Positions 7,610-16,621 are shown, counted from the first letter of the stretch. The stretch: 64,000 nucleotides of DNA from Botrimarina mediterranea (GCF_007753265.1 NZ_CP036349.1:2265363-2329362); one strand, 5' to 3'. Program-made: numbers and translations. Notes: generated from the letters alone by a model not told the origin.

Positions 7610-8971
7610 TTATGCGGCGGCGCTCGGCTCTCTCTTGGCGTTGATGCGGCGCCAGTGTTCAAAGAGAGCCGCTTCGAGGTAAGTGGCGTAGTGCGGCGAC
7701 GATTCGGCGTCCGCGCTGCGGAGCGACTTGCTATAAGCGGTACTCCTCGCGACCGCCTCTTCGCGGAACCGTGTGTACGCCTCCTCGTCCAAAGACTCCA
7801 TGAAAGCTCGGAACGCGGTTTTTTGCTGCTGGCGTTCTTGCTCATCGCTCGAAGTGAGTTGGGTTGTCCGACGCATGCGCCGTGACTCGGCCGCTTCCGA
7901 GGCTTTTTGTTTGCGGTCTCTTTCCTCCGAGGAGACGTAGTCGTCGCGGAACTTGTAGGGCTTTTCGGTGGTGATGCTGTTGCGGAGCCATCCGGGGCCG
8001 ACCCGTTCACCGCTGTCGCGGCGGTGGTCGTAGTTGGCGATGGCCTGATGGATCTGATCTCGGTTGGTTTTAGTGACTAGTTCTTCGGCGCCGCCAACGC
8101 CGCGGCGGCGTAGTTCGCCAACGAGAGGGTCTCTGTTCTCCCTGACGGTTTCAATCGCGTGGTAGACGACCTCGGCCTCGGGGCCTCGGCCGACGTACTC
8201 TGCGCGGCAGAACCCTTTTTGTTCCAGCTCGGTGTGGGCTTTCTTGAGCGTCGCCTTGATCTGGCCGTTGTGGTTCTTATCGCTGAGGCCGATCTTGTTC
8301 ACCGCGTAGTGCTTGAGACCCATGCGGACGCACTTGGCGTGGTAGAACCGCTTGCCAAGGAATCGGTAGGCCCGCCGCGACACGGCGCTCTCAAGTCCCA
8401 GCAAGAAGTCGTAGTCGAGGTTCCGAAGATTCCTCGCCTCAAAACTCTCCCACATAAAATCTCCCCACACAAAAAATGCTCTCTCGGGGAGCCCTGTGTC
8501 CGGGTCGCGGCCGCTCGACTGCCACCGGTCGAGGATCCCGACCACGTCGCGGACCGGCTTGCGCTTGCCCTTGTGCCAATAGGCGCCCTCGGAAACCACC
8601 GAAAGAGTCGAGTACCGGTCGAGCGCTCGGCGGAGTCGTGCGTAAGCGGGGCCGTCGGTCTTCCAGCGCATCGCCCGAAGAAACGAGGCCGGCTCAAAGT
8701 CCACGCGGCGGCTTACAAAGCCCGCTTCCTTGGTCGCTCTCAGGCAGCCCATCAGCACCTCGTCATCGACCGAAGTGGGGAGCCCGAACGGCGCCTGGCC
8801 GCGGACGGTAATCCGCTGAACAATCCGTTGGCAGGTCTTGGGGTCGGTAGCCTCGTCCTCAAACACCAAGCAATCAACGCCTTCGGGGACCCGTTCGCCG
8901 ATCATGCTGAGCGGGAACTCGGCGAGATTCATCTCGTCAGAAATCATCTGGGGTCTTTTCGTTGGTCGCAC
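7610..8971 (-). CDS. repA: Plasmid replication initiator, RPA family (PF10134-like)
   Basis: A 453-aa initiator that should bind the adjacent iterons and open the plasmid origin. The N-terminal half carries family blocks: DEMNLAEFPLSM, ITVRGQAPFGLPTSVDDEVLMG, then the winged-helix-like region with RLRRALDRYSTLSV and GILDRWQSS. The C-terminal 120 residues are highly charged and probably helical. The start is GTG 8971 preceded by AGGAGG; the next ATG (8947) is too far from that site. The palindromes at 9016-9047 could be an autoregulatory operator. It converges with the toxin remnant. Confidence 0.85.
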   Translation of the reverse strand: MRPTKRPQMISDEMNLAEFPLSMIGERVPEGVDCLVFEDEATDPKTCQRIVQRITVRGQAPFGLPTSVDDEVLMGCLRATKEAGFVSRRVDFEPASFLRAMRWKTDGPAYARLRRALDRYSTLSVVSEGAYWHKGKRKPVRDVVGILDRWQSSGRDPDTGLPERAFFVWGDFMWESFEARNLRNLDYDFLLGLESAVSRRAYRFLGKRFYHAKCVRMGLKHYAVNKIGLSDKNHNGQIKATLKKAHTELEQKGFCRAEYVGRGPEAEVVYHAIETVRENRDPLVGELRRRGVGGAEELVTKTNRDQIHQAIANYDHRRDSGERVGPGWLRNSITTEKPYKFRDDYVSSEERDRKQKASEAAESRRMRRTTQLTSSDEQERQQQKTAFRAFMESLDEEAYTRFREEAVARSTAYSKSLRSADAESSPHYATYLEAALFEHWRRINAKREPSAAA

Positions 8972-9015
8972 ACGCCTCCTTTGTCAAAGCCAAAAAAAGT
9001 TCTTCTACGTCGCGT

Positions 9016-9047
9016 CTAGATATCTAACTTTCTAGATCTCTAGATAA
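9016..9047. promoter_or_regulatory. TCTAGA-type palindromes upstream of repA
   Basis: TCTAGATATCTA (9016-9027) is followed by TCTAGATCTCTAGATA (9032-9047), which contains the palindrome TCTAGATCTCTAGA. These AT-rich repeated half-sites lie 45-76 bp before the repA start, where an operator or promoter for the initiator gene is expected. Binding by RepA is an inference. Confidence 0.45.
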
Positions 9048-9090
9048 GGGGTCTCTAACGGCCTGAAACGACTCGAGAATACGGGCCGTT

Positions 9091-9218
9091 CTGTCGGTCA
9101 GGTAACGACCAACTGTCGGTCGTCCAACGAGCCACTGTCGGTCAAGTAACGAAGCATCCGTCGGCCAGATAACGCTGATTGGCGGCCGTTCAACGCCAGA
9201 ACTGTCGGTCAAATAACG
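9091..9218. repeat. Six iterons of the replication origin (oriV)
   Basis: Six 17-bp units start at 9091, 9113, 9135, 9158, 9179 and 9202, steps of 21-23 bp, so all face one side of the helix. Consensus is CTGTCGGTCARRTAACG. Units 1, 3 and 6 are near identical, 2 and 4 differ at a few bases, and 5 (TTGGCGGCCGTTCAACG) is the most degenerate. They lie 120-247 bp upstream of repA. This is classic iteron-origin architecture. 8972-9500 holds no gene; AT-richer DNA at 9255-9320 could be the melting region. Confidence 0.85.
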
Positions 9219-9411
9219 CCACCTATAGTTCTCGCTGAGCGCCAGAGGCGTCTCTGCTTAAACTCCCTTAAAGCAACCATAGATCGGCTTTGGGTTTCGC
9301 AGCAAGACTTTAATTGTCGTCTCGTCATCGGACTCGCTTGGTGACGGCGACCGACATGCGCCCCTTCCAGTCCGAGCTCGATTCGTGTCGGCAGTCTTCG
9401 CGGGTCTTGGC

Positions 9412-9500
9412 GGTGGCCACGTTTGCTGAAAGGAGGAAGACGACGCCCCAGCCGTAGGGTGAGGGTGTCGTCTTCCTCCTTTCAGCAAACACAAGCCACC
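9412..9500. repeat. Very long hairpin directly before a small gene
   Basis: A perfect 24-bp inverted repeat (9421-9444 with 9467-9490, beginning GTTTGCTGAAAGG) flanks a 22-base loop. A further 6-bp stem, GGTGGC (9412-9417) with GCCACC (9495-9500), extends it, ending exactly at the ATG of the 9501 gene. The 5' arm contains AGGAGG and the 3' arm CCTCCT, so folding would bury the only Shine-Dalgarno-like sequence. It may act in translation control, termination or as a single-strand origin near oriV. Confidence 0.7.
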
Positions 9501-9665
9501 ATGTCTGACCAAGCCCACTCCAACCAGCCGCCAGAACCGAAGGCCGGCGCCGCCGAGCCGGCGGAACGCGTCGAACCGTCTCAGGAAGAACTCCGCAAAC
9601 GCTATCTTGAGCAGCAACGGCGGATGCGGTGCGCCGGATGTGGCGAGAGCGAAGAGTATTTCTAG
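9501..9665 (+). CDS. Small CxxC protein, possibly amber-interrupted
   Basis: ATG 9501 (MSDQAHSNQPPEPK) opens a 54-aa protein with an acidic Pro-rich start, a helical EELRKRYLEQQRRM and a zinc-knuckle-like CAGCGE. It stops at TAG 9663-9665. The frame then continues for 24 codons to TGA 9738-9740 with strongly GC-rich third positions and one more Cys, so the original gene may have been longer. No function can be assigned. It sits between oriV and parA, behind the long hairpin. Confidence 0.45.
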   Translation: MSDQAHSNQPPEPKAGAAEPAERVEPSQEELRKRYLEQQRRMRCAGCGESEEYF

Positions 9666-9822
9666 ACGCCGTCTATCTTCTGCGACGAGATTTCCTTGCG
9701 GCTCATGCCCGATGTCACGCTCGCTCGCCAGATCGACTGAACTCCACTTGACGCCGTAGGAAGCGATTCTCGACCGACCCTTCCTCTCCCCTAGGCCAAC
9801 CCACTATCGTCCCGCTACGGGA

Positions 9823-9848
9823 AAGACAGGGCCCTTCTCGCCTGTCTT
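9823..9848. terminator. Stem-loop before parA
   Basis: AAGACAGG (9823-9830) pairs perfectly with CCTGTCTT (9841-9848) across a 10-base loop, followed by GTGTTT. It lies between the small CxxC gene and parA and could be a terminator. The rest of 9741-10017 shows only two ACTTTGC copies at 9963 and 9987 that might be part of a par operator. Confidence 0.5.
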
Positions 9849-10017
9849 GTGTTTCAAGCAGCGAGCGAGTTTGTCTCGATACCTCCAGTCAACTTGTCGG
9901 CTTCGCGCGTGCGTGCGTGAGTACTCTGGTGACTGATAAAACAAGTCCGTCGCCGGTTGCGAACTTTGCCAATAAAGCTACTTGCCACTTTGCTAGCAGG
10001 CGTGGTAGCGTCGACGT

Positions 10018-10734
10018 GTGAGCAAAGTGATTGAGCCCGGTATCGGGCAAGCCTTCGTGATTGGATTCTGTAACGGCAAAGGGGGACCCGGCAAAACGAC
10101 CCTTGCCCTGAACTCGGCGGTCGAGCTTTTTGACCAGGGCCGCCGCGTCGCCTTCATCGACGGAGAAGAAGGGGGTATCAACGCCGGGGCGCTCAGCCGC
10201 TTTGAGCCGAGGATCGAGACCCGCAAGGCGAAGACCGCCTTCGAGATCGACGACGCCATCCAGGAACTAGGCCAGAATCACGATGTCGTCCTCTTCGACG
10301 CCCCTGGACAGACATCGGGCGAAGAGGTTGCGACCATCTGTTCGGTGGCGGACCTGGTTGTCGTTCCCATCAAGCTCTCGCTGAAAGACGTTCGCGGGAG
10401 CAACTCGGTGCTGCGGATGATCCGGCGACTCCAGCTCCGTCAAAATGGCATGCCCGAATCGGCTATAGTATTCAACGAAGTCCGGCCGCTGGGCGAGGGT
10501 AGGAGGAGCCGAAGCGCTGCGAGCTACCGACGGCAACTCTCGGACGCTGGGTACCAAGTCGCCCGGTCCGAGATCAGGTTCTACGAGTGGCACCGGCTTT
10601 GTGAGTTCGTGACCCGCGACCCGAGCGCCAATCTTCAGAAGAGCAGCGACAAGTGTGCGATGGACATCGCGGCGTTCGTGTATGAGGTCATCTTACGCCG
10701 GCTGCCACAGCTTGAGAGGGCGGCCAATGAGTAA
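10018..10734 (+). CDS. parA: ParA-family partitioning ATPase
   Basis: GTG start at 10018; 238 aa. The deviant Walker A is KGGPGKTT near residues 21-28, followed by FIDGEEGG (the A' region, normally DxDPQ) and VVLFDAPGQ (Walker B/switch). It should form nucleotide-dependent patches that segregate the replicon. The short length and lack of an N-terminal DNA-binding domain place it with type Ib-like or orphan ParA proteins. It overlaps the next gene by 8 bases (ATGAGTAA). The Gly-rich A' motif is unusual for ParA but the fold is clear. Confidence 0.88.
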   Translation: MSKVIEPGIGQAFVIGFCNGKGGPGKTTLALNSAVELFDQGRRVAFIDGEEGGINAGALSRFEPRIETRKAKTAFEIDDAIQELGQNHDVVLFDAPGQTSGEEVATICSVADLVVVPIKLSLKDVRGSNSVLRMIRRLQLRQNGMPESAIVFNEVRPLGEGRRSRSAASYRRQLSDAGYQVARSEIRFYEWHRLCEFVTRDPSANLQKSSDKCAMDIAAFVYEVILRRLPQLERAANE

Positions 10735-11170
10735 GACGGTGGCCTACGACATCTCGGCGGAGATCGACCCGGTCGAAAGGATCGACGAGGTCCAGGCGAA
10801 GCTCGAACGGCGACGCCTCGAACGTCAGCGACAAACAAGCGCCGACAGCATCGACTCGTATCATTCTTCAACAAGGTCAACCTCACGGACAGGCGACGAA
10901 GCTGCTGCGAAGAATCGGGCCGATGCTGCCGCGAAGAAGAAGCGGCAAGACGAAGAACGTCGTCGAGAAGAACGAGCGCTGGAACTCCGCGAGAGCCGCT
11001 GGATCACCGCCGGACACAAGGTCCGCGAAAAAAGGGTCGAGTTTCTTGAGAGGGTCTTCTTTCGGCTTAAAGCGGATGGCGAGTTCCGGGGCACCAAGCA
11101 GGAGTTTTTTGACGAGGGGCTGGCGATGCTAGAAAACAAATACTCTTCGACGGCGAAGCCAGAAAGCTAA
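10727..11170 (+). CDS. Small ParA partner, probable centromere-binding protein
   Basis: ATG 10727 lies within the end of parA, indicating translational coupling. The 147-aa product has a charged Ala/Lys/Arg-rich coiled middle (residues 60-95) and a compact C-terminus with REKRVEFLERVFFRLK and GTKQEFFDEGLAMLE, a pattern seen in small ribbon-helix-helix ParB-type adaptors. It would bind a parS site and stimulate ParA. No ParB-type HTH or CTPase motif is present. The assignment rests on position and general character. Confidence 0.6.
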   Translation: MSKTVAYDISAEIDPVERIDEVQAKLERRRLERQRQTSADSIDSYHSSTRSTSRTGDEAAAKNRADAAAKKKRQDEERRREERALELRESRWITAGHKVREKRVEFLERVFFRLKADGEFRGTKQEFFDEGLAMLENKYSSTAKPES

Positions 11171-11829
11171 ATAAGGCGAAAAAAGCCGCGCCGTCGGCCG
11201 TGTGCTAGCTGGTGGTGCGGCTTCGGGGGTATGCGCGACAGACTACCCCGTTGGCTCCCGACGGTGCTCATGGTTGAGCATGGTTGCCACTCCCCAACGG
11301 TGAGATAAGATCGCTGGAAAGGCCAGTGCGATCGCGCGTCAACTCACATGGCGGTAAGGACTTGGAAGCGGTAGTCGTCGCTCCGTGCGGCTTTAAGGCG
11401 TTTGTTTTTTGACGCCGACCTTCGCTGTGGTGTGGTTCTTCAAGAGGCTGAGAGCCGCTCGCCTCAGAGGCTGAAGTTGGTGTCGGCGTGGCCCTTACGT
11501 ATTCGGGACGGGTCCTCGCCGTCACGTCGAGCTGCCAGTGCAACGAATTCTCGATGCCTTAGTGCCCGCGGACCACCGTGGTGAACTTCTCTCCGCACAG
11601 CCAACGACTCGTGATGTAGTAACGCGTGTCGAAATTCACCAACTGGGGGTGCTAGGCGCCAGTCGGAGCTGGCCCGCTTCGAACGTTCGCCTGTGGCCAG
11701 CGGCAGGGGCCGATGGATCACGAGAAGCTGGCCCAAACATGATATTCGTGCGTTGCAAGGCGGGACCCCCAATCGGGGAGGGCTGGGTTGACTTTGCGGG
11801 CATCGGCCATTTCGGATAATCTGATTGAC
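11171..11829. other. Non-coding junction between plasmid backbone and metal island
   Basis: About 660 bp without a convincing gene. It contains one copy of a dispersed repeat (11231-11319) and otherwise shows only short, non-conserved open frames. It may be a scar of cargo insertion. Confidence 0.5.
11231..11319. repeat. Dispersed repeat, copy A
   Basis: The block running from GACTACCCCGTTGGCTCCCGA to CCAACGGTGAGATAAGATCGC closely matches copy B at 45703-45806, including CGTTGGC/CCAACGG inverted arms and a CATGG-rich centre. Copy A has a shorter centre (one GCTCATGG and one GAGCATGG) than B. Confidence 0.6.
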
Positions 11830-12348
11830 ATGGGGTTGCCGATTTTAACCGCGGTAGAGCCCTTCTTACCCTTTGCTGGCCGTATGCTCCGCATCGCCGA
11901 CAACCTGAAGCACGCGGTCGCCATCGTGGCGGTCTTGCTGTCATTGTCGGCGATGGCCCAGAGCGCTGGGATCTACTGCTACTTCGGGGCTTGCGAAGCC
12001 GGCCCAGCCGCAAGCGAGGCCGCCTCGGGCGGCTGTTGCCATAGCCACACGTGCAAGGCGGACGAGGAGCCGAAGCCACGAGAGGGCGGACGCAGTCAGC
12101 ATCGCCACGAGCCTTGCCCTTGCCCAGACAGTTGCTGGTGCCAGCAGGCGCCGCAGCCTTCTGTGTTGCCGAAGTCGATTGGCGAACCGGTCGAATTGGC
12201 TTTCCTCAGCGTTCTGGCTGTCTGCGACGACGTTGTTGGCGACAGAGAGTCGGATCTTCGGGCGAACATCGCCTGGTCCGTCCCGCCCGGCCTGTCCGAA
12301 CAGTCGGCTGTCGATCGCTGCGCGAAGCTGTGCCGGTTCTTGATCTGA
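11830..12348 (+). CDS. His/Cys-rich exported protein of metal clusters, member 1
   Basis: Starts are possible at 11830 or 11884; the region HAVAIVAVLLSLSAMAQS (after MLRIADNLK) looks like a signal or anchor segment. The mature part has clustered ligands: CCHSHTC, HRHEPCPCPDSCWC. The C-terminus ends in a basic-hydrophobic AKLCRFLI. The same plan (hydrophobic N-terminus, His/Cys-rich middle, conserved-looking hydrophobic C-terminal motif) recurs at 19996 and 32312, each time at metal-export genes. A periplasmic metal-binding or sensing role is likely, but I know no named family. Confidence 0.65.
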   Translation: MGLPILTAVEPFLPFAGRMLRIADNLKHAVAIVAVLLSLSAMAQSAGIYCYFGACEAGPAASEAASGGCCHSHTCKADEEPKPREGGRSQHRHEPCPCPDSCWCQQAPQPSVLPKSIGEPVELAFLSVLAVCDDVVGDRESDLRANIAWSVPPGLSEQSAVDRCAKLCRFLI

Positions 12349-12521
12349 ATTCTCTCGAAGCGCGAGGCCTTCTGCCTCCGCGTACGCGTCTGAGCTGTCG
12401 CTGAGAGGCGACCCGTGTTGCTCAGGCTCACCCAGGTTCCGTTACACGCTGGCAGCCTGCGCGCGGTTGCGCGGTACACAGCGGTAGCAGTCAGGTAGCA
12501 CCCCAAGTGCAAGGAAGAGGT

Positions 12522-13217
12522 ATGCGCACAGCAATATCGAGGCTGATTGTCTTCACGCTCGTCTACGCATCCGCGTCGGCGACAGCTCCCGCCCAGTCGC
12601 CGAACCCGCACGCGGCCGACGCCCAGGTCCAAGTCGCGGCTCCAGAGATGTGCTGCAAGGGCTGCGCTCAGAAGGTGTCCGGACAGCTCTACACACTGAA
12701 AGGAGTCAGGTCGGTAGAGGTGGATATCCCGGCGCGCACCGTGACGGTGACGCTGCCGACCCCAAGCGCCTCGACGCTGGGGAGGGTCTGGCAAGCCACC
12801 GAGCAAGGAGACGGGGGCCCGACGGAGTTGAGCACCGCGACCGCCGCGTATCGGTTGGTTCGACCCGAGAGTGAGCACGAGCTGCGCGCCGTCCAGCAGA
12901 TGGGCTCAACGCAGCACGTCGTGGTCGACAACCTCCACTGCAACGGATGCGCTCAGAAGATCGCCTCCCAGCTATATGCCCTGAGGGGAGTCAGTAAGGT
13001 GAGCGTCGACATGCAGCGTGAGACCTTGATTGTCGAGACGAACGCGAGAGAGCCGGTCTCTCCATGGCTCGTCGTCGAGGCGGTATTGGCAGCGAATGAA
13101 CGCCCCGTCGCGGTTCGTGGCAACTACGGCGCTCTGTCGATTTCCTGGGCGGTCGAAGCCGCTCCGAAGCCCAGCCATCAAGCCCAACAACCTGTACTTG
13201 GAGGATTCCAGAGATGA
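12522..13217 (+). CDS. Exported protein with two HMA metal-binding domains
   Basis: Start ATG 12522 follows AGGAAGAGG. A signal peptide (MRTAISRLIVFTLVYASASATAPAQ) precedes two HMA folds with metal sites MCCKGC (Cys44, 45, 48) and LHCNGC (Cys140, 143), each followed by the HMA helix AQKVSGQLYTLKGV or AQKIASQLYALRGV. It should bind soft metals such as Cu(I) or Zn in the periplasm. CopZ-like HMAs are usually cytoplasmic, so export is notable. It overlaps the next gene by ATGA and heads an operon encoding an ABC-type export complex, so delivering metal to that exporter is a reasonable inference. Confidence 0.8.
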   Translation: MRTAISRLIVFTLVYASASATAPAQSPNPHAADAQVQVAAPEMCCKGCAQKVSGQLYTLKGVRSVEVDIPARTVTVTLPTPSASTLGRVWQATEQGDGGPTELSTATAAYRLVRPESEHELRAVQQMGSTQHVVVDNLHCNGCAQKIASQLYALRGVSKVSVDMQRETLIVETNAREPVSPWLVVEAVLAANERPVAVRGNYGALSISWAVEAAPKPSHQAQQPVLGGFQR

Positions 13218-13738
13218 GGTGGACTTTCCTAGCACTGATCGCGGTCGCGCCGGCTTTGCCTTCACTGACAGGTTGTGGCAGCGCCCCGGCCGCCGAGGCA
13301 ACCGCACCTTCTGGCATAAAGGGGAGTGACTTCCTGCTCAGCGAAGAGCCCGACGGCGCCGTGGGCGTGATCGCTGCACGCGAGGCGGCCGAGGACGGCG
13401 TTCCCCTGGTGCTGGTCGGTCGTGTGGGCGGCTCGGCCAACCCGTGGATCGAGGGCCGCGCCGCCTTCATGGTGCTCGACGCTTCGATGAGCGTCGTCGC
13501 CGAAGGGGAGGAATCGGCCGAGGGCGAGCTCTGCACGGGCGACTGCTGCGCCACCGAACGCCTGGCTTGTACGACGCTGGTGAAGGTCGTGGACGCCAGC
13601 GGGCAAGTGGTTCCGGTCGATACACGGAAGTTGCTCGGATTGAAGGAGTCCGACATGGTCGTCGTCGAGGGCACGGCCAAGAAGGACAAGAGCGGCAACT
13701 TCTCGATGCTGGTCAACCACGTCTTTATTCGCAACTAA
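13214..13738 (+). CDS. Lipoprotein of the ABC metal-export operon
   Basis: The 174-aa product has a lipobox LTGC at residues 18-21. The body has beta-rich segments (VPLVLVGRVGG, MVVVEGTAKKD, FSMLVNHVFI) suggestive of an OB-like fold, and a Cys cluster CTGDCCATERLAC that could bind metal or form disulfides. It starts inside the stop of the HMA gene. It probably sits on the inner or outer membrane near the exporter. I do not recognise a specific family. Confidence 0.7.
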   Translation: MRWTFLALIAVAPALPSLTGCGSAPAAEATAPSGIKGSDFLLSEEPDGAVGVIAAREAAEDGVPLVLVGRVGGSANPWIEGRAAFMVLDASMSVVAEGEESAEGELCTGDCCATERLACTTLVKVVDASGQVVPVDTRKLLGLKESDMVVVEGTAKKDKSGNFSMLVNHVFIRN

Positions 13739-13775
13739 GGGCGTCCGCCGCGCCCGCCACCGGGAGACCATCGCC

Positions 13776-14945
13776 TTGCTCGTAACAAAGCTACTTCCGT
13801 GGGACTACGGCGTGCGGAACTTGCTCCGACGCCCTTCCCGCAGCGTGCTCACATTTGGAGGACTGACGATCGTCGTGTTGCTGGTGCTCGTGGTGGTCGG
13901 GTTCATACGCGGCCTGGAGAAGTCTCTAGCCGCGACCGGCAACCCCAACGTGGTGCTCGTCTACTCACTGTCGTCAGCCGCGGACGTTGAGAACTCGTCG
14001 ATCCCCGGCAGCACCGCTTCGTTGCTGTCGGCGAGTGTGGACGGGGTCCGTGTGGCCAACGGCGTCGAGTACGTCTCGCCGGAGTTGTATCTCGCCACGC
14101 GGATCACCGCGCCCGGCATGAAGGAGCCAGGCATGGGGTTGGTCAGGGGGGTCACGACGAGAGCGCCCCTCGTACGCGACCGCGTGCAGATCGTGGAGGG
14201 CGACTGGCCGCAGGCGGGTGAAGTTTTGGTGGGGCGGCTTGCCCACTCGAAGCTGGGCGCTAACGAAGAGGACCTGGCGATTGGTAGTGAGGTCTCGTTC
14301 GACGGCCGGTCGTGGACCGTTAGCGGGCGGTTTACAGCGGCGGGGTCGGCGTTCGAGTCGGAGGTGTGGGCGCCGCTGGCGGACCTTCAGACGACCCTCA
14401 AGCGCCAAGACCTCAGCTTAGTCGCTGTTGGGATGGATTCGCCCCAGCAGGCCGCCGACGTCGACATGTTCTGCCGAGAACGGGTCGATCTGGAGCTGAG
14501 GGCCGTTTCGGAGAGCGCGTACTACGCCGCGTTGCAGAAGCACTACAAGCCGGTTCGCATGCTGGGCTGGGTTGTAGTCGCCCTGGTGGCCGGTTCCGGG
14601 GTGTTCGCGGGTTTGAACACGATGTACGGCGCTGTGGTCGGCCGCGTGCGAGAGCTGGCGACCCTGCAAGCGATGGGCTACCGACGCCGAGCGATCCTGC
14701 TCACGCTAGTGCAGGAAGCAACCCTGCTCGCCTGCGCCGCCGCCCTCGCGGCGTGCGTTCTAGGGCTCTTGCTGGTCGACGGCGCCGCGGTGCGGTTCAC
14801 GATGGGCGCGTTCATGCTGCGGGTCGACAGCGTCGGTGTTGCGGTCGCTTGCGCGGTCGCAGCGTTGCTGGGAGTCGTGGGGGCCCTCCCCCCGGCGGCG
14901 AAGGCGATGCGACTTCCGGTCGTCGAAGCGATCAAAGCAATCTAG
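13776..14945 (+). CDS. ABC transporter permease, FtsX/MacB-like (first)
   Basis: TTG start at 13776; 389 aa. One membrane helix lies at residues 28-45 (VLTFGGLTIVVLLVLVVVGF), then a periplasmic domain of about 220 residues, then three C-terminal helices: WVVVALVAGSGVFAGLNTMYG, a second around LLACAAALAACVLGLLL, and GVAVACAVAALLGVVGAL. This is the FtsX permease plan. Coupling-helix-like RVRELATLQAMGYRRRAI links to the ATPase encoded at 16622. It should pair with the second permease at 17335 as a heterodimer. Confidence 0.85.
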   Translation: MLVTKLLPWDYGVRNLLRRPSRSVLTFGGLTIVVLLVLVVVGFIRGLEKSLAATGNPNVVLVYSLSSAADVENSSIPGSTASLLSASVDGVRVANGVEYVSPELYLATRITAPGMKEPGMGLVRGVTTRAPLVRDRVQIVEGDWPQAGEVLVGRLAHSKLGANEEDLAIGSEVSFDGRSWTVSGRFTAAGSAFESEVWAPLADLQTTLKRQDLSLVAVGMDSPQQAADVDMFCRERVDLELRAVSESAYYAALQKHYKPVRMLGWVVVALVAGSGVFAGLNTMYGAVVGRVRELATLQAMGYRRRAILLTLVQEATLLACAAALAACVLGLLLVDGAAVRFTMGAFMLRVDSVGVAVACAVAALLGVVGALPPAAKAMRLPVVEAIKAI

Positions 14946-14976
14946 AGGCGTTAGGGAACGATCAGACGGAGACCCG

Positions 14977-16611
14977 ATGTCAGAACAATCACTACAACTC
15001 GATCTCAGCCAGCTGGCCGTCGATCGCGGCGGCGCGAAGGCGGCTCGACTGAAGACGAGACGCCCGTGGCTAACGCGTTACGTTGTGCCGCTGGCGATCA
15101 TTACAGGCTTCATTGGGTTATTCGGCTGGGCGGCTCGTGAGAGTTTCCTCCCGGCGCAGGCCGTCACCGTCACGCCAGTGGTTGTCACCAAGGCGGAGGT
15201 CAAGCAGGAAGGCGCCCCACTGTTCCAAGCCGCCGGTTGGGTCGAGCCGCGCCCAACCCCCGTGCTGGCCTCTTCGCTCGCCCCGGGCGTCATCCGCGAG
15301 TTGCACGTCGTCGAGGGCCAGCGGGTGAAGGAGGGCGAGCCCGTGGCGACGCTGATCGACACCGACGCAAAGCTCGCCCTGGCGGAGGCGGAGGCTCGTC
15401 TCGAGATGCAGAAGGGCGAGCTAGCCCGCGCGGAAGCCGCGCTGGTGGCCGCTCAAACCAACCTCGAGAGGCCCGTTGTCTTGCAAGCGGCGCTAGCCGA
15501 TGCCGACGCGTTGCTCGCCCAGACGAGGCGGGAGCTTGAGAACCTCCCCTTCGCCATCGAGGCGTCAGAGACGCGACGGTCACTGGCCGCCGAGAACTTT
15601 CGGCGCAAAGAATCGGCCGGCGAGGCGGTCACGGGGCGGGTGCTGAGAGAGGCCCGCGCCGAGCTGGCGACGGCCAACAACGCAGTTGAAACCCTTGTCG
15701 CCAAGCGACCGACGCTCGAGTCACAGCTGGAGTCCCTGCAACGCAAGAGGGCCGCGATCGCCGATCAACTGTCCTTGCTTACCGAGGAGAAGCGGGCGGT
15801 GGCCGATGCGAAAGCGATGCTGACCATCATCCACTCCCGCGTCGAACAGAGTCGCCTTGCGGTGGAGGCGGCGCAGCTGCAGCTCGACCGGATGACAGTG
15901 CGGTCGCCCATTGACGGCTGCGTTCTAAGCCTGGAGGCACGACCCGGTCAGTGGCTCTCGGGGATGGGCATGTCCTCGCAGCAGGCGTCGAACGCCGTTG
16001 TGGGGCTCTACGACCCGCAGCGTCTACAGGTGCGGGTCGATGTAAGACTCGAGGATGTTCCCCTGGTGCAGGTCGGCCAGCCGACGCAGATCGCGACCGC
16101 GGCGTTACGCGACCCCATTGCGGGCGAGGTCATCTCGGTCACCACGCAAGCGGACATCCAGAAGAACACGCTGCAGGTCAAGGTGGCTGTGCAGGACCCG
16201 CCCTTGCTGATCAAACCAGAAATGCTCGCGAAAGTCACGTTCGTGGCTCCTCCCTCGCCGGTCGCAACAGAGGGGCCGAGGGATTCGCCGCTTCGGATGT
16301 TTGTTCCCCAGTCCCTCGTCGGCTCCGCGGAGGGCACAGCCACGGTTTGGGTCGCGAACCTGACCACCGGTCTGGCCGAACGGAGGACCATCGAGGTCGG
16401 GCGTGGGGCTACCGAGGGAGGGTTGGTGGAGGTCGTCAGCGGGCTCGTGCCCACGGACAAGCTGGTTGTCGGTGGTCGAGACTCATTGTCCGACGGCATG
16501 CGTGTGAAGGTGACCGGAGAAGACCGGTCCCCGGGTGCCCGGTGGTCGCCGCCCGGCAGCGGCTCTGCGAAAACTGCGCAAGTGGCTGATACAAACGGCT
16601 ATTCGAAGTAG
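14977..16611 (+). CDS. Periplasmic adaptor (membrane fusion protein) of ABC exporter
   Basis: Start ATG 14977 after GGAGACC; 544 aa. A single N-terminal helix ([18 protein letters not shown]) anchors it. The lipoyl half-motif [27 protein letters not shown] is near residues 95-125, a coiled-coil hairpin of about 180 residues follows (rich in Ala/Glu/Arg heptads), then the second lipoyl half [14 protein letters not shown] and beta-barrel segments. It is HlyD/MacA-like and should bridge the two permeases and the TolC-type channel encoded at 18537. A long hairpin suits an outer-membrane-reaching adaptor. Confidence 0.88.
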   Translation: MSEQSLQLDLSQLAVDRGGAKAARLKTRRPWLTRYVVPLAIITGFIGLFGWAARESFLPAQAVTVTPVVVTKAEVKQEGAPLFQAAGWVEPRPTPVLASSLAPGVIRELHVVEGQRVKEGEPVATLIDTDAKLALAEAEARLEMQKGELARAEAALVAAQTNLERPVVLQAALADADALLAQTRRELENLPFAIEASETRRSLAAENFRRKESAGEAVTGRVLREARAELATANNAVETLVAKRPTLESQLESLQRKRAAIADQLSLLTEEKRAVADAKAMLTIIHSRVEQSRLAVEAAQLQLDRMTVRSPIDGCVLSLEARPGQWLSGMGMSSQQASNAVVGLYDPQRLQVRVDVRLEDVPLVQVGQPTQIATAALRDPIAGEVISVTTQADIQKNTLQVKVAVQDPPLLIKPEMLAKVTFVAPPSPVATEGPRDSPLRMFVPQSLVGSAEGTATVWVANLTTGLAERRTIEVGRGATEGGLVEVVSGLVPTDKLVVGGRDSLSDGMRVKVTGEDRSPGARWSPPGSGSAKTAQVADTNGYSK

Positions 16612-16621
16612 GAGGTACCGT

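Noticed and set aside
9091-9218. CRISPR-like array
   Set aside because: Spacers of only 4-6 bp with degenerate repeats and an adjacent initiator gene indicate iterons, not CRISPR.
9258-9617. 119-codon minus-strand frame across the long hairpin
   Set aside because: It overlaps the hairpin and the CxxC gene, has no recognisable motif and its codon pattern reflects the opposite strand.
11788-11820. Promoter TTGACT to GATAAT before the first His/Cys-rich gene
   Set aside because: The spacer is 21 bp, too long for a standard sigma-70 promoter.
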